DNA from: Candidatus Cloacimonadota bacterium
Lineage (GTDB): Bacteria > Cloacimonadota > Cloacimonadia > Cloacimonadales > Cloacimonadaceae
DNA length: 64,000 nt
NCBI GenBank assembly: GCA_012728875.1
Contig: JAAYEF010000031.1
Location: 153,064-217,063, forward strand
Direction: 5' to 3'
In this document: piece after piece, positions 17,242-27,841 of the stretch
Layout: each line of letters starts with the position of its first letter
Numbering within the stretch: position 1 is the first letter of the stretch
Translations under genes and position numbers: made by a program
The notes under the pieces: model-generated
What the model was told of the DNA's origin: nothing
What the model saw: only the letters and a program-made list of their open reading frames with translations
Database searches by the model: none

Positions 17242-18579
17242 ATGAATCGGACTGATCTTACATTTTACCTGATGGGCAAAAAATATGGCTTCGATCTGAA
17301 AAAAATGGTGGATTTCACCATGCAAAGCCAGTATTGGTCTGCGGATGAGATTCACAAGTATCAGCTTGAAAAGCTGCAAAAGATGATCCACCACGCCTAT
17401 GCCAAGGTTCCATATTACACCAAGCTGATGCGGGAAATGGGCATGGAGCCCGGCGATTTTAAAGCCATTGATGATCTTGCCGCTTTTCCCATTTTGCGCA
17501 AAGAGACAATCCAGGCAAATCCTGAAAGTTTTCTGGCTTCAGACTGGAAGCGCCACCACCCCCTGCAAAGATCAACCGGCGGCACCACAGGAATTCCTTT
17601 TGCCTACTATAACGATGTGCTGAGTTGGGGATTGAATTGGGCAACGAAAATCAGGACCTTCGCCTGGGGCGGCTATCAGCTCGGTCGGGACAGGATTGCC
17701 GTTATGAAGGGTGGATCCATGATGAGAGAAGGTAAGCTGTCCCTGCGGGCAAAACTGTGGAGATTTTTGCAGCGAAACTATTCCATCCCCATTGCGCGGA
17801 TGAACTCTGAGGAGATGGAACAGGGCATCCAGGACATCCAAAGATACAAGATCCGGTTTTTACGTGGATATCCCTCGGCATTGCTGGCTTTGGCAAAACA
17901 CTTGAGCCAAACAAATAGGACCATACCGATGAAGGGAATATTTACCACGGCGGAAATGCTGTTCCCTGAACACCGGGAAGAAATTGAAAAGGTCTTTATG
18001 TGCCCCATCAATGATGCCTATGGCTGTGGAGAAGGCATGGTTGGTGCCAGCCAATGCGAAATGCACAGTTCCTATCACATTCATGTCGAAACATCTTATC
18101 TTGAGCTTGTGGATCAAGACGGTCAAGCCGTTCCGGCAGGGGTGGAAGGAGAAATCATTGCCAGCTCCCTGCATGATTTTGCCATGCCCTTTATCCGCTA
18201 TGCGCCAGGCGACCGCGCCGTATTCGGGGAAGGAAAATGTGCTTGTGGGAGGAGCTTGCCACTGTTTGATGCCATCAAAGGCAGGGCCTCGGACTTGATT
18301 TATCTGCCAAACGGAAATGTCATCAACGGCTTATCCCTGCCTTTTGAAATGCTGGGAAAGATTTTAAAACAATTTCAGCTTGTCCAGGCGGAAGATGATA
18401 GATTGCTGTTGAATGTTGTTCCCCAGCCTGGTTTTACTGCCAAAGATCGGGCCTGGCTGCAGGACTATCTCACAAGTGTGGCTGGCGATGGCGTGCGTGT
18501 GGAAGTTAAGGAATTACAGGAGATAGCGAAAACGGAAGCGGGAAAATTCCGCTATGTGATCGCCAAAAAAAATGTCTAA
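17242..18579 (+). CDS. CapK/PaaK-like adenylate-forming enzyme 2
   Basis: The second member of the pair, 445 residues, begins directly after the stop of the first. RSTGGTTGIPF at about 110-120 is the ATP-binding loop, NDAYGCGEGMVGASQCE and FIRYAPGDRAVF the adenylation core, and CACGRSLPLFDAIKGR the cysteine pair and hinge region. The two proteins are clearly homologous but strongly diverged, with different N-terminal segments, which speaks for different substrates instead of a recent duplication. It overlaps the following glycosyltransferase by eight bases. Confidence 0.8.
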   Translation: MNRTDLTFYLMGKKYGFDLKKMVDFTMQSQYWSADEIHKYQLEKLQKMIHHAYAKVPYYTKLMREMGMEPGDFKAIDDLAAFPILRKETIQANPESFLASDWKRHHPLQRSTGGTTGIPFAYYNDVLSWGLNWATKIRTFAWGGYQLGRDRIAVMKGGSMMREGKLSLRAKLWRFLQRNYSIPIARMNSEEMEQGIQDIQRYKIRFLRGYPSALLALAKHLSQTNRTIPMKGIFTTAEMLFPEHREEIEKVFMCPINDAYGCGEGMVGASQCEMHSSYHIHVETSYLELVDQDGQAVPAGVEGEIIASSLHDFAMPFIRYAPGDRAVFGEGKCACGRSLPLFDAIKGRASDLIYLPNGNVINGLSLPFEMLGKILKQFQLVQAEDDRLLLNVVPQPGFTAKDRAWLQDYLTSVAGDGVRVEVKELQEIAKTEAGKFRYVIAKKNV

Positions 18580-19645
18580 ACCTCTCACCTTGGTTTGTTC
18601 CTGCCGGATGGGACCGGGAACCTTGGAAGCCAAACTGGTTCCGCTTGGCAGGGTGGAAAAAGTGGATAGGATAATCGTCTTGCGCAAGACCGCGGGTCCA
18701 CCCATTCCCAAAGTGGAGTATCGGATCTTGCCAAAGCTTTGCCGCCATCCACTGTTGAACATCATGATTACGCCCATCTTGATGGCGCGCATCGGTTTCC
18801 GGCAAAAAGCGGACTATTTTTTAGCCTATCACTATAAGCCGCATTTCTTTTTTGCGGGCTTTGCGTCCTTATTGACCGGGATTCCCTATATTTTGGGTCA
18901 AACCGGACAGGATATCCAAAAAGCTGCCAACAAAAAGATGATGGGGCCCATTCTGATCGCCGTGCTTCGGCGCGCCGCGGTTCTAAATGTGCCCGGGAAC
19001 AAATCACTCTCCTTTTGGAAAGAAAAGGGAGTGAAAAAAGTGCAGCAGCTTCACAGTACGGTGGATACAGATTACTATCACCCATCGGATCAAGCCAAGG
19101 AATTCGATTTTATCTATACGGGCAGGATGGAAGACTACAAGGGTGTGGATTTGATTTTGCAAGCCTTTGCCAAGGTTCAAAGAAAACATCCCGAAACAAA
19201 GCTTGCCATCGTTGGTTATGGTTCCCGGGAAGCCGCTTTGAAAAAACTGGCACTTGAGCTGGGATTGGCTTCCAATGTGGTTTTTGCAGGTTTCCAATCC
19301 GATGTCCGGTCTTGGCTCCAGCGTTCCCGCGTTTTTGTGATGGCATCATATACGGAAGGTTTGCCCTGCGCGTTGATGGAGGCGATGAGCTGTGCCATGA
19401 TTTGCATCAGCTCCCATGCCGGCAATATACTAGACATCCTGCGCTCCGGAGAAACAGGGTTTGGCTTCGATTGTGGTAAGCTCGAGGCTCTTTCCAACCA
19501 CATGGAATTCGTGCTTTCAGCAAATGAAGGCCTGGATGCCATCGCCAAAGCCGCTCGTGCACAGATAGTTCAAAAACATTCCCATGCTTCCGCTGTTGAG
19601 AAGTGGAATTCACTGTTCGAAGATATGGAGGCCAAACGCTCATGA
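18572..19645 (+). CDS. Glycosyltransferase family 4 protein
   Basis: A 357-residue GT4 enzyme. [20 protein letters not shown] opens the C-terminal nucleotide-sugar domain, [17 protein letters not shown] follows, and [21 protein letters not shown] is the donor-binding EX7E-like motif, with [12 protein letters not shown] after it. Start ATG at 18572 overlaps the CapK-like gene. Acceptor and sugar unknown. Confidence 0.87.
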   Translation: MSKPLTLVCSCRMGPGTLEAKLVPLGRVEKVDRIIVLRKTAGPPIPKVEYRILPKLCRHPLLNIMITPILMARIGFRQKADYFLAYHYKPHFFFAGFASLLTGIPYILGQTGQDIQKAANKKMMGPILIAVLRRAAVLNVPGNKSLSFWKEKGVKKVQQLHSTVDTDYYHPSDQAKEFDFIYTGRMEDYKGVDLILQAFAKVQRKHPETKLAIVGYGSREAALKKLALELGLASNVVFAGFQSDVRSWLQRSRVFVMASYTEGLPCALMEAMSCAMICISSHAGNILDILRSGETGFGFDCGKLEALSNHMEFVLSANEGLDAIAKAARAQIVQKHSHASAVEKWNSLFEDMEAKRS

Positions 19646-20118
19646 GAAGAAAAAGAAGCGCTCTGGCAGTGTTGCGAGGGCTTTGGGTGAGGTTTTTACA
19701 TCATTTGGCAAGACACTGTTTCCCCAGCGTCATACGGGTTTTTTTACATCGTCTCCGTGGTGTCAGCATCGGCAAAAATGTTTTTATTGGACTGGATGTT
19801 GCCATCGATGATGACGGACCCCAAAGGGTTAAAATTGAGGATAATGTTTTCATCACCGCGGGCTGCATGTTGTTGACCCATCAACGTGACCTTCGTAAAT
19901 ACCGCAGAAACACCTGGGTGGGGGCTCAGCCTTTCATCCAAGCGGATATACGCATCCGGGAAGGCGCCCATATTGGCATTGGCTCCATTGTTATGCCCGG
20001 TGTGACCATTGGCAGGGGCGCTGTGATTGGAGCTGGTTCAGTGGTAACCAAAGACGTGCCGGATTATTGTTTGGCATTGGGAGTTCCGGCAAAGGTAATC
20101 AAGGAGTTTGAACCATGA
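19642..20118 (+). CDS. Left-handed beta-helix acyltransferase (hexapeptide repeat)
   Basis: The ATG at 19642, overlapping the preceding stop, gives 158 residues. The C-terminal half is a run of hexapeptide repeats ([65 protein letters not shown]), the signature of maltose/galactoside O-acetyltransferase-type enzymes; the LTHQRD histidine is a candidate catalytic base. An N-terminal basic amphipathic stretch ([18 protein letters not shown]) may touch the membrane. Likely O- or N-acetylates a sugar of the repeat unit. Confidence 0.85.
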   Translation: MRRKRSALAVLRGLWVRFLHHLARHCFPSVIRVFLHRLRGVSIGKNVFIGLDVAIDDDGPQRVKIEDNVFITAGCMLLTHQRDLRKYRRNTWVGAQPFIQADIRIREGAHIGIGSIVMPGVTIGRGAVIGAGSVVTKDVPDYCLALGVPAKVIKEFEP

Positions 20119-21578
20119 AATCTTTTAACAAATCGCAAAAACAAAGGTGGATGACAGTAGTCTTTGTTGCCCTGTTGCTTGTTTTGGGAGCCTGTAACTG
20201 TTTTAAACCCAAAACATTCAAGATTCAAGGCAGAGTGTATGGAATCACAGAACAGGGGGGAGAGGCCTTGGCCAACGCCACCATCATGCTTTTCGAGCCG
20301 GATGAAGTGGATGCCTCCGTGCAACAGCTTCAAATGGATTATGCCGGCATCGGCGCCTCAAATTCTTGGCAGGAGCTGTTTGATCACAGAACCCGGGAAC
20401 CCTTGCTCAAAACCGTGGCCGACGCTGAAGGGAATTTTACCCTGGAAGGCTTGGAGAAAGGCAACTATGTGTTGGTGACCTTTTTGGATGCCTGGGGCTT
20501 TCGATATCAAACGGTTAGTATTGTTAAGGAAGATGTTACTGGCGTGCAGCTCGATCTCTATCCGGTAACGAGCTTGCCGACTGTGTTAAATGAGGATTTT
20601 TCGATGCTGGAAGGCAGGGTGTACCAGGCTCCCCCGGGCTTGATCCAATTGGCTGGCTCCACCCTGAAGTGTAAAGGCAACGCGGTTTTGCTCATGGAAG
20701 AAGGCGGCGAGGCAAGCTTTCATGGCGATCTCAGCATAGAGGAGGGGGCTTCATTAAGGATCATGTCCAAGGATAGGATTTATTCCAGTTCATATTCCGA
20801 ACAAGCTCCCAAACGCTATAACCAGATAAGCCTCCACGGAAACCATGATTCAGAGATCAGAAAGCTCCTGCTTCAGGATTGCGTCTACGGTTTGCGTGTG
20901 CTGGGAGTTAACGGACTTACTCTGGTGGATTCACGCGTTCGTCCACTTTATACCGCCTTGGTTGTCTCCAATTCCAATAATGTTTCGATTCTCAACTGCA
21001 CTGTCACCGGATCGCGGGAATCGTCCCTGGCGGCGCTATATGGGGAAAACAGCAACCATGTTTCAATAAGCAAATGCCATTTTTACCTCAATCGAAACGC
21101 CATATTTCTCAGCAATTGCGCGGAATCTGAAGTCAGGGAAACCTTTTTTGATCAAAACAGTGCAATGGATGTTCACTTTGGGGAAAACAGCACCGGCAAG
21201 CTTGAGTATTGTTCTTTCCCAAATTCAAATCTGGCGGTTTACAACTACAAGGGACAGATCCAAGTGCACAGAAACGAGATCACGGCAAAAACCGGGATTT
21301 ACAACTATCAGCTAAGAGCATCATTCTCGGCAAATTATAACAATTTCGATTGCAGCGTCTATGCTGTCAAATCCAAGGGCATCTTCTACAATTCACCTAT
21401 TTTACATATGGACGCAACGCAAAACTATTGGGGCACGACAGACACCGCCAGGATTGACGAGTTGATTTACGATAGAAACGACGAAGATCCGCAGGACGTA
21501 AATTATAGCCTGCTGAAAACAGTCGTTGATTACAGACCCTTCAAAAGCCAAAAAAACACTGCGGGTATCCCCAAATAG
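20115..21578 (+). CDS. Lipoprotein with carboxypeptidase-regulatory-like domain and right-handed beta-helix
   Basis: The signal sequence ends in LVLGAC, a lipobox with the lipidated cysteine at residue 27. Residues 35-160 look like a beta-sandwich of the CarboxypepD_reg type ([36 protein letters not shown]). Residues 215-470 contain repeated N-rich rungs ([47 protein letters not shown]-like turns) of a NosD/pectate-lyase type right-handed beta-helix. Such helices bind or cleave polysaccharide or act as epimerases. A lipoprotein of this kind inside a glycosyltransferase operon suggests a periplasmic or outer-membrane step on the finished polymer. Confidence 0.75.
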   Translation: MKSFNKSQKQRWMTVVFVALLLVLGACNCFKPKTFKIQGRVYGITEQGGEALANATIMLFEPDEVDASVQQLQMDYAGIGASNSWQELFDHRTREPLLKTVADAEGNFTLEGLEKGNYVLVTFLDAWGFRYQTVSIVKEDVTGVQLDLYPVTSLPTVLNEDFSMLEGRVYQAPPGLIQLAGSTLKCKGNAVLLMEEGGEASFHGDLSIEEGASLRIMSKDRIYSSSYSEQAPKRYNQISLHGNHDSEIRKLLLQDCVYGLRVLGVNGLTLVDSRVRPLYTALVVSNSNNVSILNCTVTGSRESSLAALYGENSNHVSISKCHFYLNRNAIFLSNCAESEVRETFFDQNSAMDVHFGENSTGKLEYCSFPNSNLAVYNYKGQIQVHRNEITAKTGIYNYQLRASFSANYNNFDCSVYAVKSKGIFYNSPILHMDATQNYWGTTDTARIDELIYDRNDEDPQDVNYSLLKTVVDYRPFKSQKNTAGIPK

Positions 21579-21591
21579 GCATAGTGTTTAA

Positions 21592-22692
21592 ATGAATATT
21601 CTGATTGATATAAACCATCCTGCCCAGGTTCATTATTTTAGAAACCTTTATCATATCCTGAAGGACAGGCACAATTTAGTGGTGACCACCAAGGATGTGG
21701 AACTGCAAACCCGTTTGCTGAAGGCTCACGATATCCCCTATATTTCCTTTGGTAAAAAAAGCGATTCTCTGATGGGTAAGTTTTTTCGGCAAACCGGATA
21801 CAGTCTCAGAAGTCTCAAAATCATGAAGGAACACGACATCGATGTGGCGTTCGGATCTTCCGTGTCAAACGTGCACGCGGCAAAGTTTTGCAAAGCCATA
21901 TCCATCGCCACCACGGATAGCGATTTGTCTGTATTGCCTCTTTCCGCCAAATTTGTCTATCCCTTGGCAAACTTTTTGATGACACCTGACGCGCTTGCTT
22001 TTCAAAAAGTTAAAAACCAAATTTGCTATCCGGGCTTTCAGGAACTTGCCTATCTGCATCCGCAGAGATTCACACCTGACCAATCGGTTTTGGCGGAAAA
22101 CGATTTATCAGAACACGAACCGTTTTTCGTACTTCGTTTCACAGCCTTCAAGGCTCACCATGACGTTGGCATGTATGGATTGTCTTTAGACCAAAAACAA
22201 AAATTGGTGTTACTGCTTGAGAAACACGGACGGGTGATAATTACAACGGAAACAAAGCACACTCAGTTTGAAAAATATGCTGCCAAATCCAGTCCAGAAA
22301 AAATTCATTCACTGCTGTATTATGCCAAAATGCTGATCTGTGACAGCCAGACCATGACCACGGAGGCGGCGGTTTTGGGCACGCCTGCCTTTAGGTGCAA
22401 CACCTTTGCGGGCAAATTAAGCGTAATTGAAGAAATAGAAAAAAAATATGATTTGGCATACAGTTATCATCCACGTCACTTCGACTGGATGTATGAAAGG
22501 ATCAAAATTTTACTGGCAGACCCTGATCTCAAAGAAAAATGGAACCTTAAGCGACAAAGAATGCTTAGGCAAAAAATCGATGTAACTGCATTTTGGGCAT
22601 GGCTGCTGGACAATCATCCCCGCTCTGAAATGCAGGTGATTAAGGGAGAATGTGATTTTGAGCAATTCAAACAAAAGACCTGGGTTGAGTAG
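21592..22692 (+). CDS. DUF354 family protein (GT-B-like)
   Basis: A 366-residue DUF354 protein. The N-terminus NILIDINHPAQVHYFRNL and the later SQTMTTEAAVLGTPAFRCN are the two hallmark segments; the fold is related to GT-B glycosyltransferases such as UDP-GlcNAc 2-epimerase and MurG. Members occur in archaeal and bacterial surface-glycan loci but have no proven reaction as far as I know. It overlaps the following acyltransferase gene by 41 bp. Confidence 0.8.
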   Translation: MNILIDINHPAQVHYFRNLYHILKDRHNLVVTTKDVELQTRLLKAHDIPYISFGKKSDSLMGKFFRQTGYSLRSLKIMKEHDIDVAFGSSVSNVHAAKFCKAISIATTDSDLSVLPLSAKFVYPLANFLMTPDALAFQKVKNQICYPGFQELAYLHPQRFTPDQSVLAENDLSEHEPFFVLRFTAFKAHHDVGMYGLSLDQKQKLVLLLEKHGRVIITTETKHTQFEKYAAKSSPEKIHSLLYYAKMLICDSQTMTTEAAVLGTPAFRCNTFAGKLSVIEEIEKKYDLAYSYHPRHFDWMYERIKILLADPDLKEKWNLKRQRMLRQKIDVTAFWAWLLDNHPRSEMQVIKGECDFEQFKQKTWVE

Positions 22693-23296
22693 ACTTCTTA
22701 AAATAAAGGACATTCTAAACCGCAGGCTCACCATTGCGATTTGCGGAATCCGTTTTCGCTTTCGCAAACGCCTGGGTTTATTGGGAAGGATGCAGGCCGG
22801 CTCTGGTTTTGTTCTAAACGGAATTCCGTGGGTGAGAAACTATGGGAAGATTATCATTGGGGACGGGTTTGTTTGCAATTCTGGTAAAAAGCAAAATCCA
22901 ATTGGAGGCGATACCGTTTTGCGGCTTGCAGTCTATGAAAACGCCATTGTAAGAATTGGCAATCAGGTTGGCATCTCAAACAGCACGCTGGTGTGTAAAG
23001 AATCCATCACAATTGGCGACAAAGTCCTGATCGGAGGCGGGTGCAAAATATGGGACACGAATTTTCATTCACTGGATTTTGAATCCCGCACTTCATCCAA
23101 AGATACAAATGTGAAATCGGCGCCCATTGTGATTGAAGATGGAGCTTTTGTTGGAGGAAGCAGCTTGATTATGAAGGGAGTCACCATTGGTCGCCACTCG
23201 ATTGTGGCAGCTGGGAGCGTTGTTACAAAAGATATACCGCCTAACGAGATTTGGGGCGGCAACCCCGCCAAATTCATCCGAAAGCTCGAAAATTAG
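22652..23296 (+). CDS. Hexapeptide-repeat acyltransferase
   Basis: A 214-residue LbH acyltransferase starting at a GTG (22652) behind AAGGGAGA, inside the end of the DUF354 gene. Repeats start near residue 65 (YGKIIIGDGFVCNSG, IVRIGNQVGISNSTL, ITIGDKVLIGGGCKIWDTN) and end with APIVIEDGAFVGGSSLIMKGVTIGR-type rungs and SVVTKDIPPNEIWGGNPAKFI, the usual terminal loop. DTNFHSLD holds the probable catalytic histidine. Likely a sugar O-acetyltransferase. Confidence 0.83.
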   Translation: MILSNSNKRPGLSRLLKIKDILNRRLTIAICGIRFRFRKRLGLLGRMQAGSGFVLNGIPWVRNYGKIIIGDGFVCNSGKKQNPIGGDTVLRLAVYENAIVRIGNQVGISNSTLVCKESITIGDKVLIGGGCKIWDTNFHSLDFESRTSSKDTNVKSAPIVIEDGAFVGGSSLIMKGVTIGRHSIVAAGSVVTKDIPPNEIWGGNPAKFIRKLEN

Positions 23297-23335
23297 ATAA
23301 AATCAATTAAAAACCACCATAAGGAAAATAAACAA

Positions 23336-24388
23336 ATGAAAAAGGCTCTAATCACAGGAATAACGGGGCAGGATGGGTCTTATCTCGCTGAATTTTTGCT
23401 GGATAAAGGTTATGAAGTCCATGGCATGATTCGCAGATCATCATCATTCAACACACAGAGAATAGATCACATCTACCAGGATCCTCACAATAAAGACGTA
23501 AGACTTTTTTTACACTACGGAGATCTGTGCGATTCCAGCAATCTAAATCGTTTGCTGGAAAAAATTGCACCAAACGAAATCTATAACCTTGGTGCCCAAT
23601 CCCATGTGAAGGTTTCTTTTGAAGTGCCGGAGTATTCTGCCGAGGTTGATGCGCTTGGCACGCTCAGGTTGCTGGATGCCATCAAGGATACAAAAATCCA
23701 AGCCAAGTTCTATCAAGCCTCAACCTCTGAATTGTTTGGAAAAGTGCAGGAAATTCCCCAAAAAGAAAGCACCCCCTTCTATCCCAGAAGTCCCTATGCT
23801 GCAGCCAAACTCTATGCATACTGGATTGTGCGAAACTATCGCGAGGCGTATAAGCTTTTCGCCAGCAATGGAATCCTGTTCAACCATGAATCTCCCAGGC
23901 GCGGGGAAACATTTGTTACCCGCAAGATTGTGATTGCGGCCGTTAACATCAGCCTGGGCTTGCAGGAGTGCTTGTATCTGGGAAATATCGATGCGAAAAG
24001 GGATTGGGGTTATGCTCCGGAATATGTGGAGGGAATGTGGAGGATTTTACAAGCCGACGGTCCGGATGACTTTGTGCTTGCCACAAACAAGACGAATACC
24101 GTTAGAAGCTTCGTGGAAGCCGTTTTTGCAGAGTTGGGAATCACTTTGGACTGGCAGGGTGCCGGTGTTGATGAGGTGGGTATCGATACCAAAACAGGTA
24201 AAACGGTTGTGCGCATTGATCCCAAATATTTCCGTCCCACCGAAGTGGAGATTTTGGTTGGTGATTATTCCAAGGCAAAAGAAGTATTGGGCTGGGAGCC
24301 CAAGGTTATGATGCCGGAATTGGTGCAAATAATGGTGGAGGCAGATCTCAAAAGGATAAAAGCCAGAATCGGAAGAAATAATGAATAA
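23336..24388 (+). CDS. gmd: GDP-mannose 4,6-dehydratase
   Basis: A 350-residue extended SDR enzyme that converts GDP-mannose to GDP-4-keto-6-deoxymannose. [20 protein letters not shown] is the NADP-binding loop exactly as in Gmd, [16 protein letters not shown] follows, ASTSELFG supplies the catalytic Thr/Glu region and [15 protein letters not shown] the YXXXK pair; [17 protein letters not shown] is the GDP-mannose contact. The stop overlaps the GDP-fucose synthase start, which makes the two-step route to GDP-L-fucose complete. Confidence 0.95.
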   Translation: MKKALITGITGQDGSYLAEFLLDKGYEVHGMIRRSSSFNTQRIDHIYQDPHNKDVRLFLHYGDLCDSSNLNRLLEKIAPNEIYNLGAQSHVKVSFEVPEYSAEVDALGTLRLLDAIKDTKIQAKFYQASTSELFGKVQEIPQKESTPFYPRSPYAAAKLYAYWIVRNYREAYKLFASNGILFNHESPRRGETFVTRKIVIAAVNISLGLQECLYLGNIDAKRDWGYAPEYVEGMWRILQADGPDDFVLATNKTNTVRSFVEAVFAELGITLDWQGAGVDEVGIDTKTGKTVVRIDPKYFRPTEVEILVGDYSKAKEVLGWEPKVMMPELVQIMVEADLKRIKARIGRNNE

Positions 24389-25439
24389 GCAGGACAAAAT
24401 ATATGTGGCTGGGCACAATGGATTGGTGGGCTCTGCCATAGTTCGCAAACTGAAAGAACAAGGTTTTAACAACCTTATCTATGGAAGTTTTGATAATCTT
24501 GACCTAAGAGATCAGGCTGCCGTTGAGCATTTTTTTCAAACCAACAAACCCGACTTTGTTTTTCTGGCGGCTGCAAAAGTTGGAGGCATTCACGCCAACA
24601 GCCATTATCCTGCTGAGTTTATCTATGATAACTTGATGATCGAAGCCAATGTGGTCCATGCCGCTCATCAAACAGGCGTGCAGAAGCTTCTTTTTTTGGG
24701 AAGTTCATGCATCTATCCTCGCTTGAGCCCACAGCCCATCAAGGAAGAATATCTCCTCACAGGGGAACTGGAGCCAACAAATGAGCCCTATGCAATTGCC
24801 AAAATTGCCGGGATTAAGCTTTGCGAATACTATAATAAGCAGTATGGGGACAACTTTATTTCAGCCATGCCAACAAATCTTTTTGGCCCCGGAGACAACT
24901 ACCATTTGGAAAATTCTCATGTTTTGCCAGCAATGATCAGGAAAACCTATCTGGCCAAACTTCTGCAAAGAAATGACTTTGCTGCGATAGAAAAAAATAT
25001 CAGGCTTCATGAGGGCTTGAACCTGACTGAACCTGAACTGGTCTCTTTTTTGGAAAGGTATGGCGTCAAACGTGAAGCGAAGCAGGTTAGCCTGGCTTTG
25101 TGGGGAACAGGAACACCTCGCAGAGAGTTTCTTTATGTTGACGATTTGGCTGAAGCGCTTCTATTTTTGATGGAAAATTATAACGGGACACAACACGTAA
25201 ATGTGGGAACCGGAGAGGATGTTACCATTAAAGAAGCTGCACAAATGATTAAAGAAAAGATCAATTTTGATGGTGAACTTAAGTGGGATTCAAGCAAACC
25301 TGATGGAACTCCGCAAAAGCTTCTTAATATCAAAAAAATCAAGGACTTGGGCTGGAAGCCCAAGCATACATTTGCGCAAGCGCTCCAATTGACGATAGAT
25401 GGTTATTTGTCCCTGTTTGATCCAAACACGCATCCATGA
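24381..25439 (+). CDS. fcl: GDP-L-fucose synthase
   Basis: A 352-residue [23 protein letters not shown] is the Fcl/WcaG NADP motif; [33 protein letters not shown] sequence and [15 protein letters not shown] (YXXXK) are diagnostic of the C3,C5-epimerase/4-reductase. An insertion of roughly 30 residues ([21 protein letters not shown]) before [16 protein letters not shown] makes the protein longer than E. coli Fcl; I recall this as common in Bacteroidetes-type enzymes. Makes GDP-L-fucose from the Gmd product. Confidence 0.94.
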   Translation: MNKQDKIYVAGHNGLVGSAIVRKLKEQGFNNLIYGSFDNLDLRDQAAVEHFFQTNKPDFVFLAAAKVGGIHANSHYPAEFIYDNLMIEANVVHAAHQTGVQKLLFLGSSCIYPRLSPQPIKEEYLLTGELEPTNEPYAIAKIAGIKLCEYYNKQYGDNFISAMPTNLFGPGDNYHLENSHVLPAMIRKTYLAKLLQRNDFAAIEKNIRLHEGLNLTEPELVSFLERYGVKREAKQVSLALWGTGTPRREFLYVDDLAEALLFLMENYNGTQHVNVGTGEDVTIKEAAQMIKEKINFDGELKWDSSKPDGTPQKLLNIKKIKDLGWKPKHTFAQALQLTIDGYLSLFDPNTHP

Positions 25440-26644
25440 ATATTGTAGTAATCACAGACGCGAATTTTACCAAACAAACTGCTGTGGTTAACAGGCTTAA
25501 TGCCTATAGCCGGGGGTTGGGCGAACTGGGCAACCAAGTCTATATCTTGGCTTTGGATAATGATCAAAATTCGCTTGAGCAAACGATTGAAGCTTACCCG
25601 GCGATTAACTATATTGGTTTTGGTAAAAAAACTTCCACAAATGGAATTTCACGATACAAAAATCTGTTTTTATCAGGTAAGGCTGCCGCCGGATGGCTTA
25701 AAAACAAGCACGCAAAAGAAAAGATCTCCGCTCTCATCTATTATGGAATGTTGGCTCCCGTAAGGCCATCGGTCAGTCCAATATGCGTCAAACACGGTAT
25801 TCCAACTTATGATGAGATTACCGAATATCCATTCCTGGGAAGGCAAAAGAAGCTTTATCGAAGACTGGAATATTGGTTTTTCATGAATCATTTCGTTCTG
25901 AAAAACAGCGGGATACTATGCATTTCCACAGGCCTTAAACGCTTTATGGAAGAACATCTGAGAGCAAAAAAGTCTGAGATTCCCGTAAAGTTGTTTGGCA
26001 TCATGGTGGAAACGGATAAGTTTGAATGTCCAAATGATTACGCGGCTCAAAACAGTGATTTTTTTGATGGCGACCCTTTTTTGGTCTATTGCGGCAGTAT
26101 GTATGGTGAGAAGGATGGAGTGCCAGACCTGATCAAAGCTTTTTCGATGGCTGCCGAAAAAAATGACAAAGTGAGACTTGTAATTATTGGCGATAACTCC
26201 AACAGGCAAAAGATGAAGCAGATCAACCAGGCCATGGCGGAAGTGAACTGCAGTGACAGAATTATCTTTACAGGCAGGATTGATTGGAGCGAAATGCACA
26301 GATATATGTGCGGGGCAACGGCACTTGTATTGGCCAAACCTGCCAATCAACAAAACGAAGGAGCATTTCCCACCAAGCTGGGAGAGTACCTGGCTTGTGG
26401 AAAACCGATTATTTGTACCGCGGTGGGAGATATTCCCTTGTTTTTAAAACACGAAAAAAATGCCTTGCTTGCAAAGCCCGGAGTTCCCGGCGACTTTGCG
26501 CAGCAAATTCTGCGTTGCGTGGAAGATTCGAGATTGAGGGAACAATTATCCCAAAGCGCACTCTTGCTTGCTCACGAAACCTTTTCTCACTTGCATCAAG
26601 CTCAAGATTTAATTGATTTGTTCAAACTTGAAGCCCAGGGATAA
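25436..26644 (+). CDS. Glycosyltransferase family 4 protein
   Basis: A 402-residue GT4 enzyme, ATGA-coupled to fcl. The N-terminal half starts [20 protein letters not shown]; the C-terminal half has FLVYCGSMYGEKDGVPDLIKAF, RLVIIGDN, and NEGAFPTKLGEYLACGKPIICT, the donor site with the conserved glutamate. Coupling to the GDP-fucose genes makes a fucosyltransferase possible, but this is inference from position. Confidence 0.86.
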   Translation: MNIVVITDANFTKQTAVVNRLNAYSRGLGELGNQVYILALDNDQNSLEQTIEAYPAINYIGFGKKTSTNGISRYKNLFLSGKAAAGWLKNKHAKEKISALIYYGMLAPVRPSVSPICVKHGIPTYDEITEYPFLGRQKKLYRRLEYWFFMNHFVLKNSGILCISTGLKRFMEEHLRAKKSEIPVKLFGIMVETDKFECPNDYAAQNSDFFDGDPFLVYCGSMYGEKDGVPDLIKAFSMAAEKNDKVRLVIIGDNSNRQKMKQINQAMAEVNCSDRIIFTGRIDWSEMHRYMCGATALVLAKPANQQNEGAFPTKLGEYLACGKPIICTAVGDIPLFLKHEKNALLAKPGVPGDFAQQILRCVEDSRLREQLSQSALLLAHETFSHLHQAQDLIDLFKLEAQG

Positions 26645-26679
26645 CCAAAACTGCGTTTTGTGACTAAAGGCTATACCTG

Positions 26680-27078
26680 ATGGTGTTTAAATTAGTTTTT
26701 TGGGGTTGGTTTATGCTTATTTTGGCATTGAACGTTATCCCCTTGGGGGACGCTGCCAACCAAACCCTCCACAACACTCTGTTTGAAGATTTCAGTTTCT
26801 TGCGCTTGGACTATCTTGTCCATTTTTTTGCATTTTTGTTTTTTATGGTGCCCATACTGCTTGGAGCAATGCTCGATAAGCCGGTCTTCAAGGAGAAGGC
26901 TCCCTTGAAATACGCCCTGCTCATCATCCCTTCTGCCATTGTGTTTGAGGCCCTGCAGTTTTTTGTGCCTTTCAGGAAGTTCAATCCCATCGATATGATT
27001 TACAATCTGGCGGGAGCATTGTTGGGATGTCTGATCGTTTTTATTTTCCTCAAATTCAGCCGGAGCGCCCAAAAATGA
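26680..27078 (+). CDS. VanZ-like family membrane protein
   Basis: A 132-residue protein with four membrane helices and the VanZ core DYLVHFFAFLFFM, then VFEALQFFVPFRKFNPIDMIYNLAGALLG, containing the conserved FXPXR-like and D-XX-N motifs. Family members are named after a teicoplanin-resistance accessory protein but are usually of unknown role; they are frequent in glycan loci. The ATG at 26680 lies 35 bp after the glycosyltransferase stop. Confidence 0.8.
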   Translation: MVFKLVFWGWFMLILALNVIPLGDAANQTLHNTLFEDFSFLRLDYLVHFFAFLFFMVPILLGAMLDKPVFKEKAPLKYALLIIPSAIVFEALQFFVPFRKFNPIDMIYNLAGALLGCLIVFIFLKFSRSAQK

Positions 27079-27836
27079 GAGACTTTACACTATCCATCTA
27101 CATCAAACTTTTAAAGACTATGCAAGATGCGGGCTACACTGCCCAAACCTTCCAGGATTTTTTACAAAATCCCCTGCCAAAGGCTGTGATCTTGCGGCAC
27201 GACGTGGATAGAACACCAAAAAATGCCCTAGCTTTCGCGCAAGCTGAGAGTAAAATGGGATTACAGGCGAGCTATTATTTTAGGATTGTCCCAGTAACCT
27301 TCAAACCCGACATCATCAAAGAAATTGCCGCCCTGGGTCATGAAATCGGTTACCACTACGAAGATATGGATCTCTGCCGAGGCGAGATACAATGCGCCCA
27401 CAAATCTTTCACGGAAAACCTGGCTCGGCTGAGGGAATTGGTGTCTGTCAATACAATCTGCATGCATGGTAGCCCTCTTTCTAAATGGGACAACAAGGTT
27501 TTATGGAAATATTTCAATTATCATGATTTGAGTATTGTTGGAGAGCCTTACTTTGATGTTGATTATCATAAAGTTTTCTATCTAAGTGATACTGGGAGGA
27601 AATGGAATAATATTGGAGCAAGCATAAGAGATAAAGTTGATACTGGCTTCGATATAAATGTTGACAGCTCCTTCCACATGATTGACCTATTCAAAGAAGG
27701 TATGCTTCCTGATCAGATAATGATCAATAGTCATCCACACAGATGGCACAACGGATATTTGCGCTGGTTCGGTGAATTTACTCAACAGGGAATCAAAAAC
27801 ATCGTAAAGAGGCATATAATAAGGATTAACGGATAG
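27075..27836 (+). CDS. Polysaccharide deacetylase-like protein (NodB-related)
   Basis: Start at ATG 27075, overlapping the VanZ-like stop, gives 253 residues. AVILRHDVDRTPKNALAF carries the HDVD metal-site aspartate, and LGHEIGYHYEDMD the histidine pair of the NodB fold; INSHPHRWH near the end may add the catalytic base. Family members remove N-acetyl groups or are related carbohydrate esterases. The second half of the gene has AT-rich codons while the first half matches the upstream genes, so a recombination point may lie inside it. Confidence 0.75.
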   Translation: MRDFTLSIYIKLLKTMQDAGYTAQTFQDFLQNPLPKAVILRHDVDRTPKNALAFAQAESKMGLQASYYFRIVPVTFKPDIIKEIAALGHEIGYHYEDMDLCRGEIQCAHKSFTENLARLRELVSVNTICMHGSPLSKWDNKVLWKYFNYHDLSIVGEPYFDVDYHKVFYLSDTGRKWNNIGASIRDKVDTGFDINVDSSFHMIDLFKEGMLPDQIMINSHPHRWHNGYLRWFGEFTQQGIKNIVKRHIIRING

Positions 27837-27841
27837 ACAAT

